Position numbers and translations under genes: made by a program. Shown here in pieces: positions 36,801 to 48,500 of a stretch of 64,000 nt of DNA. Positions within the stretch are counted from its first letter, which is position 1, and the number at the start of each line of letters is the position of its first letter. The DNA is from Loripinus fragilis (lineage: Eukaryota; Mollusca; Bivalvia; Lucinida; Lucinidae): assembly GCA_964019695.1 (NCBI GenBank), contig OZ026522.1, positions 73,997,601 to 74,061,600 on the forward strand, in the 5' to 3' direction. Under the pieces are notes generated by a model. It saw only the letters and a program-made list of their open reading frames with translations. It searched no databases and was not told the origin of the DNA.

Positions 36801-38916
36801 ATAAAACAATAACTATAAATTTTATAAACTTTACGTGTCAGATTACAAAAACTAGGATTAATTTAATAACTAGAATTCCGAGAATCGGATGTGTCGCCAT
36901 GCCAAACAGAAGTCAAACAAGGCAAATTTGTCAAATTTATATCCAAGGCCAAGGGTTATTTTAGAGAAACTAATAAATCACAAAACATAAATCCCATTTC
37001 TCCAACCCCTAAGTTCACCTTGGGTAGGGGGTGTCTGCGAGCAAAATATTTGTTACCATGTTGCTGCATTCATGATTCCCGTAATTTGATATGAAACATG
37101 ACCATGTTCTGAAAAAGTTGAATTTTGATCTTTTGACTCCATACCCTAGGGTCCTGGGGGAGGGGGTCTGCGTTCAAAATATTTGCGACCATCATGCTGC
37201 ATTCATGATTTCCTTTAATTTGATATGCAACAAGGAAATTTCGGTGTCCGAACATGCTTTCTCTAGTGTCATTTGCAGGGATGACGCTAGATAAGTGCAT
37301 CGTCCTTCGGATCGGGACGTTAACTGGATGTCCCCTGTGCAGGGAAGTCACTCCCTGGGCAGGTTAAAGAAACCTACAGTAATTTAGATATGGTTACTTG
37401 TAGGCTTTGATCCTGCAACCCGGAGTATACAAAGTACACCAGTATATAGAGAAAGAAAGAAAGAAACATGACCATGTTCTGAAAAAGTTGACTTGACCTA
37501 TTGACCGGGTCAGGGGCATGTGGGGTCTGCGGGTAAAATATTTGCTACCATGTTGCTGCATTTTGTGATTCTCTTTAAATTGATATGTAGCATGACCATA
37601 TCTGAAAAAATTGAATTGTAACCTACTGACCCAATCCCCAGGGTCGGGTTTGGGATGGGTAGGGGTCTGCGGGCAAAATATTTGCTACCATGTTGGTGCA
37701 TTCTTGATTCCCTTTAATTTGATATGCAACATGACTATGTTCTGAAAAAGCTGAATTTTGACCTATTGATCCCATACCCAGGGTCGGGAGGGGGGGTCTG
37801 CTCGCAAAATGTTTGCTTTAACATGGAAGCGGGAAACCAGGACATGGTATAGTGCCAGTCAATAGTCGAAAAAATTGACTGGTCAATAGTTCAGTGACTC
37901 GTGACATAGCAAAAAATAGACAATTACTCCGTAAATAGACGGTTGGGTAATAATATTTGATAAACAACATGACCATGCTCTGAAAAAGTTGAATTTTGTC
38001 CTACTGACCCCATCCCCAAGGTCTGCGGGCAAAATGTTTGCTACCATGTTGGTGCATTCTTTATTCTCTTTAATTAGATATGTAACATGACTATGATCTG
38101 AAAAAGTTGAATTTGGACCTACTGACCCCATCCTCAGGGTCGGGGGTAGTAGTGGGGGCTGTAGGGGGTTCTGCGGGCAAAATTTTGCTACCATGTTGCT
38201 GCATTCGTGATTCTCTTTACTTTGATATGCAACATGACAGTGTCCTGAAAAAGTTGAATTTTGACCCCAACCCCTAATTCCCCATGTGGTGAGACACAGG
38301 CCCTCGATCGAAAATCACGTTTGATATACTAGAGGACTTTGAAAACGCATCACCATATTTTTGCGCTTTGCTTGCAAACCGTATATGCGATTGAAAAGTT
38401 ACTCGCAAGTTTTAATATGCAACCCAGAATTGGTATAAATCAGTCGTTAATTTGGCTGCACTATCACGCGACGCTGCTGATGGCGTCACATGGGTACATA
38501 CAGCATCCTGCACCTTTCTGCACTTTTAAATGAAGATATTTTGAATATTGTTTATGTTTAAACTGTGGCGAGTATGATACCATATCGCCAAAAGAGTTTA
38601 TAGACTTTTCTAATTAAAAGTAATTGATAACTTCAATATTTCGAAAATAAACGTCAAATTTGATTATCAATTTATAGCTCCGTTTTAGAAACAGCTCCAT
38701 AAGTTACCTTTATGCACGTTTTCATTACTGATATTGACTACATACACTGGCAGTCATGTGGGGAAGATGTTTTGATGTAAATCATGGAGAAGACATGCTG
38801 TCATGTGATCAGAAACGTCTTAAAAAAGCGTTAACATCACTTGCACAATACAAAAGACACATAATACAAGCGTAACTTATGCATAATCTGCCATTTGTGT
38901 ATGCCGTTAGCCTCTT
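33855..38916 (+). repeat. Tandem segmental duplication, copy 2 (5062 bp)
   Basis: Second unit, separated from copy 1 by an 11-base junction (33844-33854, GAAAAAGTAGA). It repeats the same internal features at +5074 to +5078: hairpin 34489-34510, MITE 35595-35951, SINE-1 36057-36246, tandem array 37004-38270. Confidence 0.97.
36057..36246 (+). mobile_element. SINE-1 (duplication copy 2)
   Basis: Duplicate of the copy at 30983-31172 with the same boxes and tail. Confidence 0.85.
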
Positions 38917-39630
38917 CCAATAAAACCTAACGTAAAAAAATCGAAACTTTGAAAGGCCCAAGACGTTGAGTTTTATTACCAGACTATAGTAATCAGGGTG
39001 GGTGGGATATGTTGGTATTTTTAAAGGGTTGTAATTTTGAGCATACTGAATTGTCAATTCATTTCTAATCTTTCAATGATGAATGTGCAATCGAGAAAGA
39101 AGCAATGAACGCAATTCTGTTGAGTCAGGGATCAAAACTAATGCGTGTTAACTTGCAGCTTAGTTTGTGTCCTTCAAAATCGACCACCCCTGTCTTAATT
39201 TTTCAATACCTTAAAGTAAATTTACAACCATAACATTTCTAGGACACACTACAAGGTGGCCAGACTATGATATGCAATAATAATTATCTCGCTACCATTC
39301 TCAGGGTTTGTGAAATAAAGGATTTAATCTGTGTGATGCGTTTTCAAAGCCCTTAAGTATATATTTCGTATTTATTGTACCTCTGTCTGCATGCGAAATT
39401 TCCGTAAAAATATTGACAACTTTATTATTGCGAAATTTAAATATTTGACTTTTGACCCCACCTAAGGTGTCAGGAGGTGGGGTAAAAAATTGTGTCACTT
39501 ATGCTTATCTACAGGCACTGGGTAAGCATGGCCTATAGCGAGAAGTTGTCAGATATTATAATAGTTTTGGAGAAATGTGAAGTTTATTCAACAAAAAGGC
39601 CAATATAGTTTTAGCATTAGCCTAAACGTA
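38917..39630. other. No recognisable feature
   Basis: Right flank of the 5-kb duplication. No supported feature. Confidence 0.45.
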
Positions 39631-39635
39631 AGTCA

Positions 39636-40000
39636 AAAAAGGGCCATAACTCAGTCAAAAGTTTGCAAATGACCTCAAATGTCGAACTTGGCTTTACGCT
39701 TCTATAAAATTTGAAAGATATTGTTGCATCCCTTCAAAAGTTATTGATCGGAAACCACAGATTGACAATTAAGCCAAAATCTAAGTAAAAAGGGCCATAA
39801 TTCAGTCAAAATTTTGCGGATTACACCCTTAATCGAACTTGGCCTGTATTTTATGATGCTCGACCCTTCTGTAAAGTTGAAATGAAATTGATCCATCCCT
39901 TCAAGAGTTATCGGTCGGAAACTAAAAGTGTGACGCCGAGGACGACGACGACACCGCCGGAGTCATGATCCCTATGTGTCATCCTTGCCTCCCAGGCGAC
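39636..40000 (+). repeat. GGGCCATAACTCAGTCAAAA repeat, two units plus GAC-rich end
   Basis: AAAGGGCCATAACTCAGTCA at 39637 and AAAGGGCCATAATTCAGTCA at 39787 start two diverged units of about 150 bp, each with ATCCCTTCAA(A/G)AGTTAT and a CGGAAAC motif. The end is GACGACGACGACACC and CCAGGCGACACAAAA. I recall this as a common molluscan interspersed repeat. Confidence 0.7.
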
Positions 40001-40440
40001 ACAAAACACTGATTTTCACCCAAAAATAAAGGCAATTCATTTCTGAATTTGACTTCGTAATAAAGTCAGGGTAGGGTTATATAAGATTCAATTATCAGTT
40101 GTCAGTCTTTCTTGGCTGGTGTCGTGTATCTGAAGCTGCAAATGGATTACAGAAATTCGCAATTTCACTTCTAGAACTGAAGTTTTTGCCAAATTTGAAC
40201 ACCACTGCCCCTTCTTTGAAAAATTAATTCCGGCGATCCGAAAAACTTCAACATCTTGCCATATCATCCATGCAATCGTTTTCCATTTTACTGATCGGGA
40301 GGGGTTCCGCCTTAACTAAGCGACGTTTTGCCAGTTTCTTGCTCTACCATTTATTTACACACACTTTTTAAAGAAAAGAGTTTGCATTAAACTGGTTAAC
40401 TGACATTATACCACACTTACCAACTCTATAACGCAATATC
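40001..40440. other. No recognisable feature
   Basis: No gene or repeat recognised. Confidence 0.4.
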
Positions 40441-40450
40441 ACGTGCTGTG

Positions 40451-40595
40451 CAAGGTCTACACTGATGTAGGTGGTATAAAATAGTTATACCATGTTTGTC
40501 CACCTGTACGTAAGATAATCTCCACTCGCTAAAGCTCGTGGATTATCTCCACGCACAGGCGGACAACCCATGGTATAACTATTACATGGCCTGTG
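40451..40595. mobile_element. Foldback MITE (TGGTATAAAATAG type)
   Basis: Left arm AATAGTTATACCATGTTTGT pairs with right arm ending CCCATGGTATAACTATTAC. Inner arms GTCCACCTGT / CACAGGCGGAC and GATAATCTCCACTCGC / GTGGATTATCTCC. Related to 24329-24450. Confidence 0.75.
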
Positions 40596-40925
40596 TATTT
40601 GTACAATATAAAATCACATAATTAAAAGAAGACATCATATGTGAAACAGTAAACTATTTATTCAAAATCGTAAGTGCTTGTTGCATTTTTGTGACTTATG
40701 TACATGGATGGGATGACCTATAAAACGTTTACTTTCCCATATCCATATTTATCCTATTTTTGTAAGCTAATAATGTTTGTGGCCGTTCCTTGGCTGTAAC
40801 CAGTACTGGGTGGGTGGGTTTATACACATTCAAGAGCTACTTAATATGATATTGTAGCAAGCTCGAGGAGGTTGCACTGGTACGCTTAAATGACAGGAGC
40901 CTGTGTCCAGCAAAAAGTTTGAATG

Positions 40926-41500
40926 TGCGCCCGGCGTTGAAGACTGGTCATACTGTGCGGATGCCCAGACTGATTTTAATATTGCTGATGTTAATCTTCG
41001 CTGTATGCTCGTGCCAAACTTGTTGGCATAAGAATACCGCGAAGATTTATGCCAAACTTGCTGGCATGAGCATAACGCGAATAATTTTGTCAAACTTGTT
41101 GGCATGTTCATACTGCGAAGATTTATGCCAACTTGCTGGAATGAGCATACCACGAAGATTTAGTATGAGCATACCACGAAGATTTATGCAAGACCTGTTT
41201 GCATGAGCCTAGTGCGATTATTTAACACAACAGGCTACGCATCCCCACAGTCTGATAAGAGTCATAGTTTCCACCTGAAGATTCTTTGGACACTTGACAA
41301 CACATAGAACGCCTATCAAAGACTGGTCAAATTGCGCGGATGCGCACACTAATTTGAATCTAGCTGTACATTTGTACGATACACATTGACAGGTGTCTAT
41401 AGCGAAGAACAGTGTGTGCAACTACACAGTATGATCAGTCCTAAGAAACGTTGGCTACCCATAAAGCGCCCATCGAAGACTGAATAGACTGTGCAGTCAA
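40926..41500 (+). repeat. Repeated module around GAAGACTGGTCATACTGTGC
   Basis: A ~60-bp module (GCCCGGCGTTGAAGACTGGT...GGATGCCCAGACTGATTT) recurs diverged at 41319 (CGCCTATCAAAGACTGGTCA...GGATGCGCACACTAATTT) and 41467 (CGCCCATCGAAGACTGAATA). It flanks the stem-loop array at 40995-41215. Confidence 0.5.
40995..41215 (+). repeat. Tandem stem-loop array, about 39-bp unit
   Basis: Units of TGCCAA-ACTTG-TTGGCA followed by TGAGCATACCGCGAAGATTTA; starts near 41012, 41050, 41089 and 41126, with degenerate extra units to 41215. Each unit can fold a 6-bp hairpin. Confidence 0.8.
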
Positions 41501-41639
41501 TAAGAACTGCCTCGGCCAATTCCAAGAATCAACCCTCGGATGTACATCAAGGATCCACTTTGATAACGTAATGCTGACGTCGAAGAAACCATGCCAACAC
41601 AATAACACGTGTGATTGCAGCAAAACAAACGGTTATAAA

Positions 41640-42327
41640 TTAAGTTTATGTGTTGTTTTAATAAAATATTTTATTGAAAAAAACATAAACTTCATTTATT
41701 CTACTGATTAAACGTCTCAGGTAATCAGAGAAATGGATTTCAATAGGGCTGAACCCACATGCTACAGAACTAATCTTCCTTACGCCAGTTCCAGCTAACA
41801 TAATGGATCGTACCTAGTACTACGCGTAAAGCGCCTTATGTACACCCAAGGCTTGATATGATTCTCAAATTGTGCCGGACTTTCCCAATTGGCTGTTCAG
41901 TTTGATCTGAGTCAAAGATTGGCACACATGTCAACTTCAACTTGAAAAATTTAGCTCGGCACCAGCTAGTTTCATAAGAACCAACACTAGTTCACCAAAA
42001 ACCTAAATATAACAATAATAAATTTGATAGAGTAGCACTATTTGGTATAGGCTTGTTTAATAAATGGCACACATTGTGTAATAAAATAAAATCGTATGAA
42101 TAAGTCATGTTCATGATCGTAGTGAGGCTTTTCGGAAGCATGCAGTTATTTGCCTGCTTGACAAGAGTCTTTTCACGTACACGTCAACCGTTTGGTTTCC
42201 ATTTTTATCATTATTTCTTTTAGGAATGTATTCCCTTTTTGATATAATTTTTCCATTGGCTTTAAGGTAAGAGCTATCACAATTTGTAGTTAATTTGTCT
42301 ATTCACTTTTTACTTTGGGTACATGCA
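41640..42327. other. SKOR 3' untranslated/downstream region
   Basis: No feature other than candidate poly(A) signals. AT-rich. Confidence 0.35.
41670..41700 (-). terminator. Candidate poly(A) signals of SKOR
   Basis: Two AATAAA hexamers on the minus strand (41700-41695 and 41675-41670) lie about 785-815 bases after the SKOR stop codon. No GU-rich downstream element was clearly seen, and AATAAA is frequent in such AT-rich DNA. Confidence 0.3.
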
Positions 42328-42482
42328 AACAGTGATGACCCAGATGAAATGCCGCATAATTTTCATGGACAAAACACATCACAACTTAGAAATTTTAAAA
42401 TTAAGAAATCTTGTGACCCCTTAAAAACCAAATGAACAGTTCTATTATGTATAAGAAGATATATCGGTAAGAATGAACAGGG

Positions 42483-42583
42483 TTAACGCTGAATGGTTGA
42501 TGCAGTATCATTTAGTTTAAGGTCTGTACATGGCCTGGATCCCAGTATCTTGCTAGAGAACGTCTGTAGAGCATCATGGGCTT
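42483..42583 (-). CDS. SKOR: SKOR terminal coding exon
   Basis: Acceptor CTTTTATTTCAG, then EAHDALQTFSSKILGSRPCT followed by DLKLNDTASTIQR and TAA at 42485-42483. The AHDALQ.FS.K.L segment matches the extreme C-terminus of vertebrate SKOR as I remember it. The last residues differ: the cysteine/histidine-rich tail recalled for vertebrates is largely absent. Candidate poly(A) signals AATAAA lie at 41700-41695 and 41675-41670 on the minus strand, about 0.8 kb downstream. Confidence 0.87.
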
Positions 42584-45500
42584 CTGAAATAAAAGAAATA
42601 CAAATAGTGAAAAATTGATATCGCGAACTCACCATGCGCGAACTCATCATGCGCGGATCCAGAGGGGGGAGGGGGCGGGGAATCCGGATCCCCCCCCCTG
42701 AAAAATCACAAAAATATAGGGTTTCTTCGCAATACTTGTCCGGATTCCCTGAAAATCACAAAGCTAGATTCAATGTTGGGCCATCATCCGCACGCCATTT
42801 AAATGGCGTTTCGCTTGCGGGCCGATGATGACCCGCTTATATCTGTATTTGGATCCTCCCTCCCGTCATCAACTTAAAAAAACGTTGTCAAAATTGGACC
42901 CCTCAGACAAAACCTTCTGGATCTGCGCATGCTCACATAGTTTGCAGAACCTGAAATTCTTATGTATTTGATTCAGCATAGATTCTTATGTCAATGAGAT
43001 GTTGTGGGTACTTTAAAGAACCTTGTTACAGACGGTCACACCATATACACACTGGTAAATGTATACGTCGATTTGATGGTATTTATGCGCATTGCCGGTA
43101 CTTCATAGACCGGAAGTGGTAGATATCGGTACTCGAATCTATTCCTAAATGCTTACATAAATCGCCATGCTATTACTGAATACTTAAAAATGATCTAATT
43201 CTATAGTCCTTTAGGCATATGACATGTTTTTCTATAAAGTATTAACACCAATATCTACCACTTCCGGTCTATGAAGTACCGGCAATACACGTAAATACCA
43301 CCAAATCGACGTATACATTTACCAGTGTGATATACTACATAAGAAATAATTAAGCCACAAGATCAGAAAACCAATTTACTGGTTTAGTGTCATGATTAAA
43401 TTTGTATCATCCGAGCCATCAGTTCAGTCTGATCAGACTCGTCGCTGTACGCATGAAGAAAGCTTCGGTTTAGCACACATTGAACCAAGGAAGAAGACGA
43501 AGATCAGGAATCGATACAATCAAATACCACACCTGACCCAGAACACCATATGGGAAAGTGATAAAACACAAGAAAACATAACATACTCTAAAGTCTCGTT
43601 TATATTCACAATTTGCACCCTGGGAGTAAATTTGCACCCGGGAGTAAATTTGCACCCCCTTATGAAGCGTTCATATGTCAATAAATTGTGCTCATATGTT
43701 ATTGGATTTGCTCTTTAAACATATCACAAATGTTTCAGTTTTACTTTATGGAGAAATTCGATATGTTAAGTTCAAGATACCGTCATGTGAGAAAAATGCA
43801 ACTCCATTTGGTTTTATTTGCTTTATTTATTTTTACAATATTAAAAGAGGATAATACACCAGTCATTTGTATCCACGGCCCCCACCTACGGGAAAAGCTT
43901 TGGAATAGCCGGGGTAAGGTGCTGGACAATTACTTTTTGATTGTCCCCGCAGTGCCGGGAAAGTGTGGGGGCTATAACATTGTGACACTTACCCTGATGG
44001 GATTTTCTGTTGTGTAGGGTTGGGCAAAGAGCAGGGTTACTACCATCAGCTTATCCTCACAGGGCGAGGCTTATACCAGGGCTCTGGAAAGTGAAAATCA
44101 TTATCCCCGCCCATCCCCGTAGGTGGGGGAGCAGTGGATACAAATGACTGGTGCATAAATGGCACTTATAGAAGCTGTTGCAGCAGTACTAAGTAAATAT
44201 AATACAATATGGCCAAGAGTGGTGGACGAATGTAGTGCTTGAGACTTATACATGTACTGATGACCCATGACTTCCGAATGTCATGGGTTCTGCGACAAAC
44301 TGCGCGCATAGCTGCAACGAAATGCGCGTGTGCGTTAAGTTGTTTCAATTGAACTGCTGGTGACAGTTTGACTTAGGACTGCGCAGAGCTGGATAATTGA
44401 GAACCTCTTCGTAATAGCAAAATAAACGTCTTGTGAATGTGTGAAACGTGTTTGGTCTTCAATTGTTGACGAACTGACCGGCGAACTCTTCTAAATCTCT
44501 GTTAAGTTTCCGAAGGGAAAAGACTTAACCGAGGTAATCATTGGCTACAAGAGGTTTGGATTCCCAAGTTGTGGGGTATTGCTCTGTCTGAATATCACGT
44601 TGATTACATGAATCGTAAAGGGTGGTACTCCGTTATTATGCAGGGGGAACCCTTTCACCGATGTGATGTGTACATCGGATAACCTGGACTCGTGCATGGC
44701 GCCATGGTTCTGACAAACTCTGATTTCTATTGCTTGGGTTAGGAAGAGATATTGTTTGGAAATAGAAACGTGCAAATCGAAGCCCATGGACCAGAAATTC
44801 CAGTTGTTCTGCGTGGCAATCCGGCATAGCCGATGAAGTAAAGACTACAGAAAGAAGCCATGACCTTAAGTTTGATGAAGGGACTATTTATATAGTTTAT
44901 TTTCTTACACATGTACATGTTCATATAGAAAATATGGGTAATTTATCCAAATCTAAGATCAAATTGTACATATGTGATAACAAGTTGCGTTCATGTGAGC
45001 AATTTGCACCTAGGGGCAAATGTGCACCCGGGTGCTAATTTGCTCCACCGTATTTGCACCACCTACAAAGGTGGAGCAAATTCGCACCCGGGTGCAAATT
45101 AGCACCTGGGTGCATTTTGATAAAACACCGTTTACATGACAAAAATACACCCCAGGTGCAAATGTACACCCCGGGTGTATATTTGCACCGGGGTGTATAT
45201 TGTGCATATGAACGAGGCTCTAGGAGCCAAGAGGTCAGCTCTTTCTAAGTAGATGACCAAAAGGAGGGCTGAAACATGTTTGACGGTACCAACCTCACCC
45301 TTATTTCTGATGTGAATCAAGACGGCTGATTCCCAATCTGATCTGATACTTCACTGGGCACACATATTAATTTGGTTTGTTTTATCATGTGGATCCAACA
45401 AGTAAACTGTCAGTGCAATTTTTGTAGGACTTCACTTGTGGTACATTGAGTCAGTGGGCAAGAGATTGTTGCATTGTTTGTCATAGATTTAAATTTAGGC

Positions 45501-48500
45501 CTCAACGCGAGAAAACCTGTTTACGGTGTTTGCGCAGTCTGATCAGCCTTTGGTATTTGCTTATTAGAAAGTATCATATGAAAACATGCTACAAAAGTTT
45601 ACTACGAAAGTTTACTATTCTATCCAGTCTCTGTAGCAGTGCTGGTTTTTGCATGACCTGGTCAGAAACCCCGAAAACAGGTTTTGTCACGTCGCGGCCC
45701 TTATAAATAGAGAATACTGGGTGAGTGTCTTTTGATATCAAGATTTGAGAACGCTTGTTGACATCGCGAGGCTTGACGAGCGATATAACATGCATTCTCA
45801 AAGCCGAGCCTGGTAAACTTGATATCAAAAGACGCGGCCTGCTATTCTACATATCAATTTACCCCTTGTCTACTCTTTAATCTGCGATTTTGTTGTTCGC
45901 AAACTCCCAAAGACAAATTTTAGTAGTAAACATATAGACTTTCTGATCAGATAAAGAGATACTCAGGTTTTCTATGGATCAATAAAGCTGGGGACAAAAT
46001 GTTATATACTTATATCAACTACCCCATGTTCCACTAATGTTCATCCTTTGTAACGGTAAAAAGGAAAAACAAATTTACAAGGTGGGGGAAAATGTTCACC
46101 CTAGAATAAAATATAATGACAATATGATACATGTTCAAGCGCTAAGAAGTGATTGTTCTTGTTATGAAAGTAAAACAGAGGGCAAAGATCAGGAATCGAT
46201 TAATTCAAGCACCACATCTGACCCAGGATACCAACTGTAATACTGAATGTGCCATCAACTGTAATACTGAATGTGCAAAAGCAGTGATCGGTCATTAGAA
46301 CTTTTCATGGCTACATATGCCATAAGTTTTGATAGCTCATGCGCTTTCTGCCAGACAAAACTTCTTGTTTTGGTAATTGCTAGTGTCTGTGGCTTATTAG
46401 TTAAGTGCTGTTGATTAAGATATTACTTGCTTAAATACATTCTGTTTCGATTTAATAAGATACACACTTTACAAGTTTACAGCCAACACTTGAAGCGTAC
46501 GTAGTTATTCCTCGTGGTGCCATTTGTTTGCTTTCATGTTAGATTGTGGCATTAGATTGTGGCATTAGATTGTGGCATTAGATTGTGGCATTTCCTTGTC
46601 ACATCCTATTATGGTGTGCCAAGAGTTCGAATTTAGTAAATAAAAATCTGGTTGCAGTACAAGACATTTATATGAGGCTATATACACATGTGCTGTAGCA
46701 TGTCAACAGCGACATACTCAAGAGAGATCATACCTTTTAGTTTGTGTTGCATGGATACTCTCATCTTTCGCTCTTGTTCCAACTCACTACACAAGGCCTC
46801 TAAAATAGAAACACATACAGAGCCCTGTTAAACTGATCAAGCATGACTTTCCTACACGTGTATTTGTTTGATTTTATTCTTTACGTCCCATCAACAATCT
46901 TTCAGTTAAACAGGGGCGGGTCTTCCTGGGCTGAACCAGTTCTAAGCTATGATAAATGTGTCTTGCTCAAGGACCATAACGCAGTGACGCCAGTGAGGCT
47001 CGAACCCGCGGCCCATCGGTCTCGAGTCAAGCACTCTACCACTGAACCACTGCGCCCCCTACACGTGTATGTAGCACGAGAAATGCATGCTATATATAAA
47101 TTTTCTTCAGATAAGGGAGCAATCTATGGTTTTGGATTTGTCTAAAATATTTGATTTTGATTTTACAGCAATAGTATTACTTTCATTGCTATTGTATGTG
47201 GCATATCTTTGTGAAGTGTCGTCTGTCCTCCCATGACATTGTTAACTTATTGCTTTGACTATATATAATACATGTATAGATGAGTATAGTAAAGGATCAT
47301 TGACACTTGCTATGGGTATAAAAGTTTGTCAATCATCCCTTTCTTCACCTTGAAGCTACCCTGACCTGAGTACTTTATGGGGGTGAAATCCGTTTTCGAT
47401 ATTAAATGCTTCAAAGAAAAAAATTTTGGGGTAGAACAATCAGTTTTACATTAAGATATATAGAAATCCGAAAACATTTTTTAAAATATCATCTCCCCCC
47501 CCCCCCGTGTGCCAGCAAAAGCTTTTGCATGTATATGTGTTACCATATTTTACACATTGTATGGAAGTGGCTTGCTGGCACAAGGGGGGAAGATGTTCAG
47601 CAGCCCAAAAACTCTGGGCCTAAGCCCACAAAATGCCTTTTCTACCAAATAAGAAATTAATGACCGTAATGAAATTGTCTAGAACCAACCTCCTAAATTG
47701 CTTTGTATTCTGTGATAGTTAAATATAAAGTACTTAAAGATTAAAAGTAGAATTAGCAAGGTTTTATGCATTTTTTTTTCATATGAAAAAACTCAATGTT
47801 ATTAAATGACACATTATTTTGTAAACGTCCTGTACTTATCTATTTGCATGCTAGGGAATTGTTCATGTTTCTTTCTTTCTTTCTTTCTCTATATACTGCC
47901 AGACCCTCTTTCGAGTAGTATCGGCAGGTGTACTTTGTACACTCCGGGTTGCAGGATGAAAGCCTACAAGTAACCATATCTAAATTACCGTAGGGTTCTT
48001 TAACCTGCACAGGGGGTGACTTTCCCTGCACAGGGGACATCCAGTTAATGTCCCGATCCGAAGGACGATGCGCTTATCTAGCGTCATCCCTGCAAATGAC
48101 ATTAGAGAAAGCGTGTTCGGACACCGAAATTTTTCTCGACGCGAGCGGGAATCGAACCTGGGACCTCTAGCACCAGAGGCAAGTGCCTAACCACTGAACT
48201 ACCACGCTTTCTATTTTCATCTGCTGAATTTCTTCACAATTAAGTTTCTAAAAATTAACCACCCAATGCCACCATCAGAGTGTCAAACAGTTTGGATTTA
48301 GATCAAGACAGACATTCTGTTGGTCTTCATCTGGGTTCAAACTGTTTGCAAAAGGTTGTTGGCAGACGACAAAATTATCCACTGGCATGCAAAGAGTTAT
48401 AACAGGTAAATACTTTAGTGTTCAATATATTGTCTCATATAGGGATGTATATGCATGTGTATACCATAAATATTCGGACACTTTAAATACATTTAACATG

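Larger units (their letters stand above)
43591..45217. mobile_element. 1.63-kb TIR element nested in retroelement B
   Basis: The ends AAGTCTCGTTTATATTCACA and GTGCATATGAACGAGG are imperfect inverted repeats, continuing into TTTGCACCCGGG-type blocks. CTCTA flanks it on both sides (43586-43590 and 45218-45222). Family B continues directly on the right. Overlapping minus-strand open frames at 44545-44924 could be relics of a gene, but I recognise no domain. A smaller MITE sits at 43857-44153. Confidence 0.7.

Noticed and set aside
43688..44017. 109-codon plus-strand open frame
   Set aside because: It overlaps a MITE with long inverted termini; the apparent coding is repeat sequence.
44545..44924. 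Three overlapping minus-strand frames (80, 63 and 61 codons)
   Set aside because: Could be a frameshifted gene of the nested TIR element, but no domain or motif could be recognised, so no gene is called.
44987..45217. Regularly repeated palindromes that might suggest a CRISPR-like array
   Set aside because: Spacing is irregular, the genome is eukaryotic, and the repeats lie at the end of a TIR element.
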